Shown: positions 1-10,894, counted from the first letter of the stretch. The stretch is DNA of 64,000 nt from Platycnemis pennipes (GCA_933228895.1 OW121851.1:131363624-131427623); one strand, 5' to 3'. Notes: generated by a model not told the origin, from the letters alone. Numbers and translations: made by a program.

Positions 1-540
1 AAATTTAGACTCATCTAGTCATATAATCGAAGGTACCTATTTTTTTGTTCCCATGTCATTAAGTTGTTGCATTTTTGCATCTTAGGATTTATGCATGCCG
101 GCCTGAAGTACTTTTATGTGTTTTACATGCCTGCAGTACTTCTTAAATGTTTAATTGCATTTTGGGTGAAAAAAATAGGTAATGTCTGTCCCGCATGATA
201 TATGAATAGAAATATCACCTTAAATTTGTTGCAGAAGTAAATTAGTTTGGTATATGTGCGCCGTGATCTTGTTCTATAATCGAAGTGACAGTCCCAGTGA
301 TCTAGTCGTATATTTTTGATCCCGTATCAATAAGATGTTGCATTCTTTTCATCTTAGGATTTAAGCATCCCTGCATGAAATACAAATGCGTGTAATGCAT
401 GTCTCTAGCATGTGCATCTTAAAAATTTCTTTGCATGTTGGATAAAAATAGAATTATTAATGTGTGTTCCGCATAGTAATGCTAGAAATATCTCCTTAAG
501 TACGTAGTAGAAGTAAACTTTAGTTCATGTACTCTGTGTC
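1..540. repeat. Diverged tandem repeat, unit about 285 bp
   Basis: Two successive segments, about 11-299 and 300-530, share ordered blocks: ATCTAGTC, a TTGTTGCATT/ATGTTGCATT block, CATCTTAGGATTTA, a GCATG block, a CCGCAT block and AGAAATATC followed by CCTTAA. This indicates a diverged head-to-tail duplication that may continue to the left of the window. No coding content is visible. It could be a satellite-like array or part of a longer repeat. Confidence 0.55.
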
Positions 541-615
541 TATTTGGTGATAAGTCAACCTCTGCCACACACCTTCGACGTGACTTGCAGAGTATTCAGT
601 AGATAGGTAGATATA
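541..615 (+). repeat. LINE family A, 3' tail fragment
   Basis: Contains the conserved family A 3' end (TTGGTGA, CTGCCACACACCTTCG, CTTGCAGAGTATTC) and a degenerate TAGAT tail. No reverse transcriptase sequence precedes it. It lies about 30 bp upstream of the next family A copy in the same orientation. Confidence 0.7.
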
Positions 616-639
616 ATAGCGAAAGCTTCTTTTTCTTGG

Positions 640-1910
640 AATAAGACTGACACATGATCTTTCCTGGGGTAAACACATACGTGAAATAATGGGTCAAGCG
701 AATTGTAAACTGGGATTCATCACAAGATTATTGGTTAAATGTGACGATCATGTACGAGAAATCAGCTACTTTTCCCTTGTTAGACCTCATTTGGAATATG
801 CTGCCAGTGTATGGGATCCCTACGAAATCGGTCTAAATAATGAACTTGAACATGTGCAGCGAAAATCGGAAAGATTTGTAAAGGGACGGTACGATAACCT
901 ATTTAGCGTAACCAGTCTATTAAATGAATTAAATTGGGAATCATTGTCAGATCGCAGGTTGAAATTTAGACTTAATCTCTTAAAAAAATTCCAAGACCAT
1001 ATTTTCAGTGACGATGTTAAAATATTTTGCGAACCCCAACTTATTATGGTAGACTGGACAATAATCACAAAATTAGAGAAAATGATTGCCGAACTGACAG
1101 ATAAAAAATGTCCTTTTTTCCTCGTACAATTACGGATATGAATAACGGTAAATATATCTAATGCGAGTGTAGCAATGGATGACATTGGTAGCTGCATGTT
1201 GGTATAAGGACTTGAGCTAACTCAACTAACAGCATATTTTTCCATGTTTGCTTTGCTATTTTTATCTTTTTTTAAATATTGAAGTTTAGAACAGTAGGTA
1301 CCTATATAGGTAAATACTTGGTAGGCAAGTTGAATTCCAGACCTCTTTTTTTATTAAATATATGGATGCTTTTTCAGGAGTTTGTGTCTTTTATTAAAAA
1401 TGAAAACTATTCAACTTATGGCCGACGTTTTCATGTAATAAAAAAACTGACATTTGTAAAATATATAACAATTTAATACATCGAAATTAAAAAATTGTAA
1501 CATATAGGCCTTAGCAACCAATTTGTAAACAAATTCAATTATTGTTCTTAAGGTATGTAAAATTTATTCCACGTAATCTTTTGATGTTAAAATTTGAAAA
1601 AAATTAATTGTACAGCATTTTTGGCACTGTAAATATCCTTTAGATCATGTATCTTATTATTGTTATGTTATTGGTGGTTCATCTCATTTTTAGCCCTGAA
1701 GAAGGAAAAATACAATTTCCGAAATGTCGGCCAAAAGTTGAATAGTTTTCATTTTTAATAAAAGACCTCAACTCCCGAAAAATCATCCATATATTATATA
1801 AATACTCTATCTTTTTTATACTTGATATGTTGTGCATGTTTGGTGAGAATTCACCCCCTACCACACACATTTATGGTGACTTACAGGGTATTATGTAGAT
1901 GTAGATAGAT
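640..1910 (+). mobile_element. LINE family A, 5'-truncated copy with 3' UTR, carrying an inverted-repeat insertion
   Basis: The open frame at 689-1141 encodes the region downstream of the reverse transcriptase palm that is typical of CR1-like non-LTR elements. It begins after SWGKHIREI (out of frame or upstream) and contains YFSLVRPHLEYAASVWDP, VQRKSERFVKGRYD and LSDRRLKFRLNLLKKF. The polymerase and endonuclease domains are missing, so this is a dead 5'-truncated insertion. Its 3' UTR is interrupted around 1351-1802 by an inverted-repeat element. The family 3' block (CCCCCTACCACACACATTTA, ACTTACAGGGTATTATG) and a TAGATG tail close the copy at about 1910. Clade assignment (CR1/L2-like) is inferred from recalled family motifs. 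Confidence 0.85.
1351..1802 (-). mobile_element. Inverted-repeat element with a hammerhead-like core, inside a LINE 3' UTR
   Basis: Arms 1351-1432 and 1721-1802 are inverted copies sharing ATATATGGATG, TTTTTC-GGAGTT and a TCTTTTATTAAAAATGAAAACTATTCAACTT-type core. The sequence next to the right arm (plus strand 1696-1724) reads CTGAAGA, then a GGAAA/TTTCC stem-loop, then GAAA. That is the order of the hammerhead ribozyme core found in terminal repeats of Penelope-like elements. No coding sequence lies between the arms. It could instead be an unrelated MITE. Strand is nominal. Confidence 0.5.
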
Positions 1911-1924
1911 AATTCCTGATTAGG

Positions 1925-2840
1925 GAAGCCCTAGCGTCGAGGGCTAAATGGCATCATTCCCCTCGTCTAGCGTCAGCTTCCGGCGCTGTGGAGTGAGCAC
2001 ATTTTTCAAAGCAAGTGCTCTCGTGTGCTTGACGACTTCCCGGCGATTTTATTCGCGCGGGATGCGTGTGTTCGCTCCACAATCTCTCGCCGAGGACCAA
2101 GCCTTCCCATCATCCCCTCCGCTCACGAGTGCGCGAGAGAGCGGCCCCTAATCTCGCCCCGACGCGCCCGTCCCAGAAATCACCGCGTCGCTCCCGGCTC
2201 CGTCCCTTTTGTCTCTCTCGCCTTAAAAAAAAAAAAAAACAAATAATCCCGAGCACTTCGTCAGAAAAATTAAGACATTAGCGTCACGTTTCCCGCTTTG
2301 TTTGCTTCCCCGGCGCTCGTTTCCCTCTCGTTGTGAGGGATGGAACAGGTGAACCGGACGAAATGCTCTTGCGAGACGCTCGGCGCGGAGATACGGTGAC
2401 GTGTGCGAAATTTTCCCACGCTTTTGTGTTTGCCGTTCTCCCTCCCGTCGGAATTCGTTTTGATGTCGGCACCCGGGATGAGGGGGGTGTGGGGGGGGGG
2501 GGGGGTGGAAAGGGAAACGGAGTGGGGGAGGGGGAGGGAGGATGGGCTGAATGTGTGTGAGCCTGTCGATCGTGAGAGGGAATGGGAAGCGCGGATTGGA
2601 GACGTGTGCGGGCGATGGCGGTGGTGTTGTCCGGGGGACTGAGTGTGTGTGTGTGTGTGGCAGAGGGTGATCGAGAATAGAGGGGTCAATTTTCTGATCA
2701 CGGAGCTGTGGATGAGGGCGGTGAAAATGGCCATGGCTCTCTCTGATCCTCTTTGCATTTTGAGAGAGAGAGAGAAGGAAGCTTTAACCGCTAAAAGTCG
2801 CTCCCCCTCCAGTAGGGCCGGGTCGAACTAAGATTGAGAC
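1925..2840. other. GC-rich unique stretch with simple repeats, no gene seen
   Basis: The base composition changes sharply to GC-rich. It contains a G-run block (about 2484-2545), a TG repeat (2641-2660) and a GA repeat (2761-2776). Several overlapping open frames exist on both strands, but they are low in complexity and none shows a domain, so I do not call a gene. It could be a CpG-island-like or promoter-proximal segment. Confidence 0.5.
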
Positions 2841-2845
2841 GTGCT

Positions 2846-3171
2846 GGTGTGGTGGCTAGAGTACTGGCCTCCCATCCCGAGGGCCCGGGTTCGATTCCCT
2901 GCAATGGGGGATTTTTCAGTGGAAAACCGGTCCCCACTTGTGTGCCTAGTGGAGGGCATTTCAAGTTCAGTACTCCGTCCGTCGGATGGGACGTTAAGCC
3001 GTGGTCCCCTTGGCGCCTGTCGTTAAGAGTAGGCTGATGCCGACGCCGGGTTTCTTTCCTCCCTTCCTCCATTACCTGAAATGTTCCAACCATTACCCAA
3101 TTACCCACCTATCCTAAAAATGGTGCAAATGGCCTCAGCTGTCGGTCGCCTCCCCTGAATAACCAACCAAC
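2846..3171 (+). mobile_element. tRNA-derived SINE with 12-bp target-site duplication
   Basis: A Pol III A box (TGGCTAGAGTACTGG) and B box (GGTTCGATTCC) lie at the 5' end. A tRNA-unrelated body follows (GGGACGTTAAGCC, CCTTGGCGCCTGTCGTTAAG), and the 3' tail ends in repeated ACCAACCAA. The insertion is flanked by a perfect 12-bp duplication TTGAGACGTGCT at 2834-2845 and 3172-3183. A second copy lies at 27884-28220. Frames across it are not genes. Confidence 0.9.
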
Positions 3172-3436
3172 TTGAGACGTGCTCTTTTTATTTGTACCTT
3201 TAAGTGAGAAGTACTGAGTGATAAGGACGACGGAGGACATGCTGGTTCATTGCGGAGTTAATTTTTCCAATATGTATGTTTCCAACCCGATTTAAAACTT
3301 TATTATTTCTCATATCATCTATTCATTTTATCTTTCAGCATTTGCATTTACCTAAGGAACTGAATCAGTCGGCTTTACGGGTCTTAATGGCAGTAACTCC
3401 ACCATTCCACTTGAAGCGCTCTGATATACTCATAAA

Positions 3437-4036
3437 TTTATGGGATCCAAATGAATAGGGTTTGATCATAGAGCTAGAGTGTGCAGCGTAGAGCAGCTAG
3501 GTTTCTTAATATATGTTGCATTAGGTTTATTAGTGTATCAGAATTAATAGAAGAATTAGGTTGGGAAACATTGTCAGATCGTAGGTTAAAGTACAGATTA
3601 AATATATTGAAGAAATATAAAACGGATAGCTTTTCTGAAGATTTTGAATGCATACTAAAAACCCCTGCGTATCGTGCTATATTCGACCTTATAGATAAGA
3701 TTGTAGAGATAGATTGTCGTGCCGATAGATTCTAAATGTCATTTTCCCCGGAACTATAACGGAACAAAATAGGCAGTATAGCAAAGGGATGAAATATTGT
3801 TAGAGTAGGTGAAATATTGTTAGTTTAGTCTGTAGTGTATGATTCACACAATAAAAATTAATTATGTTTATTAATCTGTAGATACTAACCATTTAGCTGC
3901 ATGTCATCCTGTTATCTAACATGTTACCATGTAGTAGACTAGTTGCATGTTAATAGTGCATGCTTGGTGATCTTCATCCCCTGCCATAAACCCTCTCGGT
4001 GGCTTGCAGGGTATTGCATAGATGGAGATGTAGGTG
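3437..4036 (+). mobile_element. LINE family A, 5'-truncated copy
   Basis: Begins near WDPNE, then an in-frame stop, then a readable segment (3481-3735) with VQRRAARF, SELIEELGWETLSDRRLKYR and ILKTPAYRA. The 3' UTR and the conserved tail (CCCCTGCCATAAACCCTCTC, GGCTTGCAGGGTATTGCATA) follow, ending in a GATGGAGATGTAG repeat. Catalytic domains are absent. Confidence 0.85.
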
Positions 4037-4039
4037 TGA

Positions 4040-4690
4040 ATTGCCTTCATAGCTGCAAAAACTCTGATGTGCAATGGTAAAGCAAATAATTATCCCAACC
4101 CTGAGCATGATCAGCCCTAAAATTGAAGAGTTTGTAATGATGCAGTGGAATCGCTAATATTTGAAAAAAATCTTGGGCATTACGATGTTATTATGATTTG
4201 CTAGTTAGAAATGAAATGAAAGTTTGAAATCCGTCGGATGTATTAAACGGTGCAGAATATTACATTGCCTCCGCCACCGTTATAGTCTGCGAGGAGGAGG
4301 CTTAAGTGAAGGGTCGGCGAGAGGGAGGAGTTGGTGTTCTGGGGATTTCGGGGATTTATGGAAGGAATTGAAACTCTCGGCGCGCGCGGAACAATGCCGG
4401 GGAGAGGCGAGTTAAGCCACGGAACGGGGAAAGGCTTGGTGTGAGGGCGCTCGGGAGAGACGTGCGTGGGTGGGGAGGGGGGTGGAAGGCGAGCGACATC
4501 TATCAACGACTCTGTGGTATCCACCGAAAGGATGTGTGGCAGGTGGTGACTCCACACTAGACATCCACACAATCTTATTGTAAACAACTATATAACCGGA
4601 ATGAGGCTTCCGTGCAATACAGCTTCTAATATCCAAATTTCATCATGCGTATTAGCTCTGCACTGTTCTCATACAAATTCCGTTGCAGCC
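4040..4690. other. Spacer with purine/GC-rich block, no gene seen
   Basis: Contains a GC-rich, G-run-rich block at about 4270-4500. Short open frames on both strands are low-complexity and unrecognised. Confidence 0.5.
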
Positions 4691-4694
4691 TTTT

Positions 4695-5165
4695 ACATCT
4701 ATATCTATGTAATACCCTGCGAGCTACCGCGAGGGTGTGTGGCAGGGGGGGAATATCACCAAACTTGCATCGCTTGCATTCAACTAAGAGCTACAATGGT
4801 ACTATTTCATGGAGAAATGTTAGATACAAGAGTCGCGTACAGATAGATGTTTAGTATCCACTTAGTCATGAAGTTATGACTGGGTGGAAAGGCTTTCTAT
4901 AAATATATTTATCTCTATACAGGGTAGGTAATGTTAAAATGTGCATAATGGACTACATATTACTTTTTAATCCACCTATTCCTTTTCTATGCTATCCATT
5001 TGCATGATTGTACGTGGGAAAAATAACATTTCAAATCTATCGATGTGACAATCTACCTCTTTAATTTTGTTTATCTGATCTAATCTAGCATTATATACAG
5101 AGGTACTATAAGCTAAGTACTATACAGAGGTATATGCCTAAATTTTTCAGTAAACTTTTCCGTTT
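4695..5165 (-). mobile_element. LINE family A fragment
   Basis: Read on the minus strand, the copy ends at 4695 with the TAGATATAGATG-type tail and the CTCGCGGTAGCTCGCAGGGTATTAC block. The inner part to about 5165 contains decayed sequence matching the end of the open frame and 3' UTR of intact relatives such as 6411-7303. Reading frame is lost. Confidence 0.75.
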
Positions 5166-5311
5166 TTTATTTCTGCAGGAGATTCAATCTCTACTTTTAC
5201 CTACATGTCATGGATTCAAAGAATTATTAAATGAATTGCGCTTATTTACTCAAGCATATTTATGCACATAAACAGCCGTGCCCAAACATGAAAGACAGGC
5301 AGTTATCCAAT

Positions 5312-5669
5312 CTTGATCCGAATGAATGGGGTTTGGTCAGAGAGCTAGACAGTGTGCAGTGTAGAGCAGCTTGGTTGGCTAAAAGATGTTACGATAGGTT
5401 AAGTAGTGTATCAGAGTTAATACAAAAATTAGGGTGGGAATCATTTTCAGAGCGTAGATTAAAGCACAAATTAAAAATATTACAGAAATTAAAATCGGAT
5501 ATCTACACTGAAGATGTTGGATAACACCTTCGTATTATACTAGATTCGACCAGATAAATAAGATTAGAGAGGTCGATTGTCGTACTGATATATTCAAAAT
5601 GTCATTATTCTTCACCACCTGCCACACACTCGCGGTGGATTGAAGGGTTTCGTGTGGATTGAGATGCAG
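5312..5669 (+). mobile_element. LINE family A, short 5'-truncated copy
   Basis: Starts at a DPNEWGLVRELDSVQ motif and continues through RCYDRLSSVSELIQKLGWES and SERRLKHKLKILQKLKSD. The frame is lost near 5522, and a shortened 3' UTR ends with CACCTGCCACACACTCGCGG and a degenerate tail. Confidence 0.8.
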
Positions 5670-6410
5670 AACTTCCCGTTAACTACTGTGTAATCCATTA
5701 CTGCACCTTATTCTACTCAAAAAATGACTTTATAATGCACTCGGTATTACTTAATAACCTTCAGATTTTATCTGTGTGATACAGCTTGCCATACCAAGGT
5801 GGAATTTTTAGTTTTTAAGCTTTCAAAAAGTATTTGCTTCTCCTCTAAGGAGATCCCGTCTTAGGAGGCTTTTCAGGTTTTGAATTCTGGGAGGGAAGGG
5901 GGAGGGGGAGGTGGCGAGTGGGGAGGGAGAGAGGCGTTAATCCCGAGGAAGGAAGAAAATTCAATTGTGGAAAACAGCATTTGTTAGACAAAGGTGGGGG
6001 GGGAGGGGGGGTGGGAGGGGTTTTTTGGCAGAGGGAATAATCCGGGAGACGAAATTGCCAAGTGGCCTACATTTTCCGTGAAAGTTTAAGAATAGCGTGG
6101 GTTGGAGGAGGACGGAGAGCGGACCGTGAGGGAATGGCATTCGCTGGTGCCGACGCTTCGAGAGCCGGCAAGGCGCACCCCTGCCATCCGGGACTTCCTG
6201 CCGCTCCAAGAGCGGTACCTTCCAGAAATGGGCGAAAAGGAATGATTGTGACGGTCGATTCTTCTTTTGTCTGCACTCATAATGTACGAAAATTTGAATT
6301 TGTTCCCGCCCACTCAGTGATTTTTTTGGGATTTAAAGTCGCTCAGAATTGATTGTCAGACTTGGAAAGGGATTTACTTCGTGAACTTGACTCCTTGGAC
6401 AAGAATAAGG
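5670..6410. other. Spacer with long G-run block, no gene seen
   Basis: Positions 5886-6022 hold repeated G tracts (GGGGGAGGGGGAGG-like, then a GTGGGGGGG-type stretch) that could form G-quadruplexes on the plus strand. The flanking GC-rich part to about 6250 has overlapping open frames with no recognisable domain. Confidence 0.5.
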
Positions 6411-7303
6411 TACATCTACATCTACATCTACATCTACACGATACCCTGCAAGCCACCGCGAGGGTGTGTGGCAGGGGGTGAAGGTCACCAAGCATTCACT
6501 ACTAGCATGCAAGCAAGCAACTAAAGGGTCTCATGCAACTAGATTGTTAGTATCTATAGTATTTGAGGGGTTAATACATGCATCATGCACTACAGAATAC
6601 TCTAAAATATTTCCCCTACCTATCCCTTTCCTATGCTGCCTATTCTGTTCTCTTATAGTACGGGGGAAAAATGCCATTTTGAATCTATCTGTACGACAAT
6701 CTATCTCTCTAATCTTATTTATCTGGTCGAATCTAGCATAATACGCTGGTGTTTTCAATATGTGCCTAACATCTTCAGTAAAGCTATCCGATTGAAATTT
6801 CTCTAATAGATTTAATCTGAACTTTAACCTACGCTCTGATAATGATTCCCACCCTAATTCTTGTATTAATTCTGATACACTACTCAACCTATCGTAACAC
6901 CTTTTGACGAACCTAGCTGCTCTACGCTGCACACTGTCTAGTTCTCTCATCAAACCTAATTCATTAGGATCCCATACACTGGCTGCATACTCAAGGTGGG
7001 GCCTAACTAGTGAAAAGTAACATTGCTCTTTCGTCTTCTCATCGCATTTCCCAAGTACTCTTTTTATAAATCCTAGCTTTCTCTTCGCTCGGCCGCATAT
7101 TTCCCTTATGTGTCTTCCCCATGATAAATCTTTAGTGATTGTTACACCTAAATATCTTACGGTTTCAACGTTTTCGATCTTCGTGTTATTAATTCTATAG
7201 GATCGCTCTATCGAATTATTCCTCCTCCAAAAATTGATAGCTACACACTTTTTAAGGTTGAGTTCTAACTGCCATTTGTCGCACCACATACATGTTACTC
7301 GCA
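6411..7303 (-). mobile_element. LINE family A, best-preserved copy: reverse transcriptase C-terminal region
   Basis: The minus-strand open frame (7316-6531, 261 codons) is the longest family A reading in the window. It begins in the thumb-side region with WQLELNLKKCVAINF, then YLGVTITKDLSW, a GRAKRKLGFIKRVLG segment, YFSLVRPHLEYAASVWDPN, VQRRAARFVKRCYDRL, ELGWESLSERRLKFR and FKMAFFPRTIREQN near the C terminus. These motifs are familiar from CR1-like non-LTR retrotransposons. The palm with the catalytic aspartates and the endonuclease are absent, so the copy is 5'-truncated. The 3' end at 6411 carries a clean four-unit (CATCTA) repeat on the plus strand, the complement of (TAGATG)n, next to the conserved CTCGCGGTGGCTTGCAGGGT block. 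Intactness suggests it is among the younger copies here. Confidence 0.9.
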
Positions 7304-7354
7304 TTGTACGCACCACAGGTACATATTACTCATTACAATGGGCTGAGTAATGTC

Positions 7355-8563
7355 CATCTAAATCTACATAATACCCTGTAGGTAACCTAAAGGTGTGGGC
7401 AGGGGTGAATCACACCAAACATGTATTACATATATAATGTAATATGTAATAAGGATTAGTAATTATATTATAATAGTGTAAACTTCACATTCAAAAAAAT
7501 AAGAATAACAAAGCAAGCGTACGTAAGCGTGCTTTTAGCTGGGTTAGCTCAAAATCCTTATACCAACATGCAACTTCCTATGCTATCCATTGATGCACTC
7601 ATATTTATGCTATCGGATATATTTACAGCTATTCATATCCCTAATTGCACGCGGAAGGAAGGATATTTTGAATCTGTCAGTTCGGCAATCAATTTCTCTA
7701 ATTTTATGGTTATAGTCTACCATAAAAAGTTGGAGGAAGACTGAGGTGAGGGAGGTAAAGAAAATCATTTCGGATACAGTGAAAGTGGTTTCTAAGTAAG
7801 GAATTTTAGAGAGTAGAGAGAACCTTCAAGAGAACCGATAGATAGCAAGTATCATTACTCGGGCACACCACACGGTCACATCTCACGGGATTGGCTTTTT
7901 GATCAGTTCTTGTTGTTGGTAAATTCCTCCTTCCTCTTCCTTTTCCTTTTACCCCTGGTGTACTTACAGCCCTACGACAACCTCAACTCGTTCATTTTTT
8001 CCCGAATCCACTCTTATTAGACAAAGCGAAAGGCCTGTGGGTAGACCGTTGAGCTGCTGACTGGAGGTCCCTGATTTAAATCCCGTGGAGGCCTTTTGAT
8101 ATGTCCAGCCATATTATTTCCTGGAAAACCGCAGACCGCATTGGGAAAGGAATTGGATCCGATATCCTGATGTGTGGATTTCACAATTCATTCACTGTGT
8201 CATGAGCCTTAGTATTTGTTACACCTCAATATCAGACCAAGCTTCAGGCTCTCAACTTTTTGACTTCAGGCATAGCACGTTGGAGGTCGAAAAATATTTT
8301 TAACATCATTAGTGAAAATATTATCTTAATTTTATTTAAGAGATTGTCTTAATTTCAACCTATGATCTGACAATGATTCCCATTTTATTTCATTTAATAG
8401 ACTGACTAATCTAATATAGTTATCATGCCGTCCGTTTACAAATCTTGCCGATCTTTGCCACACACGTTCAAGTTCATAAATTTAAGCCTATTTCGTTGGG
8501 ATTCCATATACCGGGAGTGTAATCCAAATGAGCTCTAACGAGGGCAAAGTTTTCTCGTACATG
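7355..8563 (-). mobile_element. LINE family A copy interrupted by a 542-bp insertion
   Basis: The minus-strand 3' end lies at 7355 (CTACATAATACCCTGTA on the plus strand). Decayed coding and 3' UTR sequence runs to 7736 and resumes at 8279-8563 with the CGTACATGAGAA-like junction seen in the copy at 640. The two halves fit together around the inserted segment 7737-8278. Its 3' end lies about 50 bp beyond the 5' end of the neighbouring copy in the same orientation. Confidence 0.8.
7737..8278 (+). mobile_element. Inserted segment containing a tRNA-like SINE body, 8-bp duplication
   Basis: The segment splits a family A LINE and is flanked by GTTGGAGG at 7729-7736 and 8279-8286. Around 8030-8090 it has a tRNA-like head (GTGGGTAGACCGTTGAGCTG, then TGATTTAAATCCC resembling a B box). 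This is followed by a body (GGGAAAGGAATTGGATCC, GATGTGTGGATTTCACA) resembling that at 45420-45510. The 195 bases before the tRNA-like head are unidentified. No protein is encoded. Confidence 0.6.
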
Positions 8564-8632
8564 AATATGTAATATTAAACTATTCAAACAGTTTGTTTGT
8601 GTCAGCTTAATCTTTGTGGAACTTGCTTAACA

Positions 8633-8741
8633 TTGTGAAATAAAAGCTTTAGCCCTACAATTCCATATTAATTATGGGATATAAATAATTATGTGGAATT
8701 ACAAGGTTACAGATTTTATTTCACAATTTTCAAACTTCCTG
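8633..8741. repeat. Imperfect inverted repeat, about 105 bp
   Basis: Left arm begins ATTGTGAAATAAAAGCTTTA and the right arm ends with its inverted counterpart (GATTTTATTTCACAATT). The arms also share AATTCCATA/TGTGGAATT near the centre. It looks like a small fold-back or MITE-like unit. No duplication was identified. Confidence 0.5.
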
Positions 8742-8953
8742 TGAAACGTTAAAAATAGATTATGCGATAAAAGCTGTTTTCGTGAAGGTCTGAATAACAA
8801 TTCCACCCTCAACTTGTATGTTACTGTTAGGGTAGAGGACCGGTATGTGAGGTCACGAGCGCCATTGGGGATAGGTGGCCATTCTAGGAAGCGGTAGGGA
8901 TATATGGAGTGAAGGGTAGCAGCGCCTGGCTTCGGCCGTCAAATAGCAAAAAG

Positions 8954-9141
8954 TGACGCTTAGTTAAAAGGAAACTTTTCTTAAATAAAATAACCATCAC
9001 CAGCATTTCTTGTGATGAAATTATGAAATATGCAGTTCTTGAAATATGAAATATGACGCTTAATTAACAAGAAACTTTTCTTAAATAAAATAACCATCAT
9101 AAGCGAATATTGTATAAGCTACTATGAAATATGCAGTTCTT
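8954..9141 (+). repeat. Tandem duplication, 100-bp period
   Basis: TGACGCTTAGTTAA at 8954 recurs as TGACGCTTAATTAA at 9054. Both are followed by AAACTTTTCTTAAATAAAAT, AACCATCA and later GAAATATGCAGTTCTT (9024 and 9125). Two diverged copies are visible and nothing in them suggests a function. Confidence 0.75.
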
Positions 9142-10890
9142 TTACAAGCATAAAATGGAAACATTTACCCGTCATACGTTTCCAGTTATTAGCGGCTCAA
9201 CTTTTTATGAGCTAGAAGTACGGATGATAGTGAGCCGCAAGTGTCGCTGTATAAGGATCCTCAAAATGAGGACACTATTCAGAAAGTGGAAAATGCAATT
9301 CACTTGCCATTTAGTGGATTTTTTCTCATCATTTTAATAGCTTAGACGTTTGATGTGGTTAATCGGAACCACATCACTGACATGGTTAATCGGAATCGGC
9401 AAAGGAAAGATTGATTTTAACACGTTTATTCAACTAGTTACGTGCTGCACGTGCACACATGAAAAAGAACAGGCAACAACTGGTGAGTAGTGTAGAGAAA
9501 CACTGGGTGGCAGCATTAGCGCAGTTCAACATGGCCAGATGGCGCTAAAAGGACACTGAAAATAGTGAGGGTTACTTCACTTCAGCAGTGTCCTATTATT
9601 GTTTTATTGTCATGATCAAATGTTTATAACCTCTGGAGAGCACATTTTAAGCCGTTCTATTTTAAAATGACGTTAAGTATTTTTCCTCATTAATTAAAAA
9701 GTGAAAAAAATCAACGACGCGAAAACGCGACGGCAAATTAGTGCATGCTGGTAAATCATACGTGTGACGTGGCACTCTTTCCTCTACCTGCTCGTAGGTG
9801 GAGTTGCGGACGCTTCCAAGCAGACGGTGTACTCTGTTAAAGCTTTATTATCTAGTGTCTGAGGTATTTTTATTCAGTTTATTTATCATGATTAACTAAT
9901 ATTTATTTATTTGAACTTATTTATTCAGTTGATCCATTTAAAAACAGCTAGTATTCATTTTACCAAACGCACAGTGAAATTGGCTAATCGTCGCGCGAAC
10001 TAGGCGTCATGCTTCGTAGTAGCCGAGGACTCCACGAGCAAAATGCCCTGGAGCCTACTGAACGACTATTATTGCCATGTTTAACGGAGGAGACTTTTCG
10101 TACTTTAATAGTTTCCATAGGCGATTATTAATGCATATTTACGTATTATTAAACCATATACTGTATACGCCAAGAAGGCATCCTGCCATTTCTGAGCTTT
10201 TTCGAAGGAACCTAAAATTAACATTTAATTCTCTGGTAAACTGGGATTTCTCAACCCAAATGTTTTTCATGCTTAGAATATATAAATGGTGGGACACGAA
10301 TCTCAATTAATGAATTCTGATTACTTTGATGAAGGAAACTACGCTATTAAACTGCCTAAATTAACTTGCGTCAGACTCTTTTTATGGCAATTAGAAAAAA
10401 AATACACTCATAGCTCGTTCCGTATGATTGCGCTCTATTACTGGAGTCGTATAGAATCTTAAGGAATACAAAAATGGACGGCATTTTCAGACCTTGATGA
10501 AAGTGGTTTTTACCATCATTTCTATCGTAAGCATTACTTCATTATCGGTGTTTCATTTGGCTTAACGAGGCTCTTATTGTGGTGTTAAGTCTTTACCTTT
10601 GTAGCAATATAAATGCAAAAAACTGTAATAGACTGTGAATATTGATCGGAACTCTGTTGTAAGATGATTAGAAATATTTTACTTGGTAAAATAGGTGAAA
10701 AATGGCAGAGAACTTAATTTCAGTGTGCTTGGTACCAGGATTTTTCATAGAAATCATTCTATATACCGTCGGAAAAAGTTACTTTTGTCGTACTTTTTCC
10801 ACTTTTATATCCAAATTCCAACTCAAAATTTTAGGCTAATAAAAGGTTACCAGCCTGGACTTCTCTGCTGCTGTTATTTTCAATGATACG
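9142..10890. other. Spacer without recognisable gene
   Basis: AT-rich sequence with short unrecognised open frames (for example 9131-9337 and 10077-10310). A perfect 9-bp hairpin GATGTGGTT/AACCACATC with a 6-base loop lies at 9352-9375, and TGGTTAATCGGAA is repeated just after it. I see nothing else to annotate. Confidence 0.5.
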
Positions 10891-10894
10891 CTGC

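Noticed and set aside
820..1197. 125-codon minus-strand frame
   Set aside because: Antisense shadow of the LINE family A reading frame.
2791..3108. Open frames on both strands across 2.8-3.1 kb, and again at 27.75-28.1 kb
   Set aside because: They are translations of the tRNA-derived SINE.
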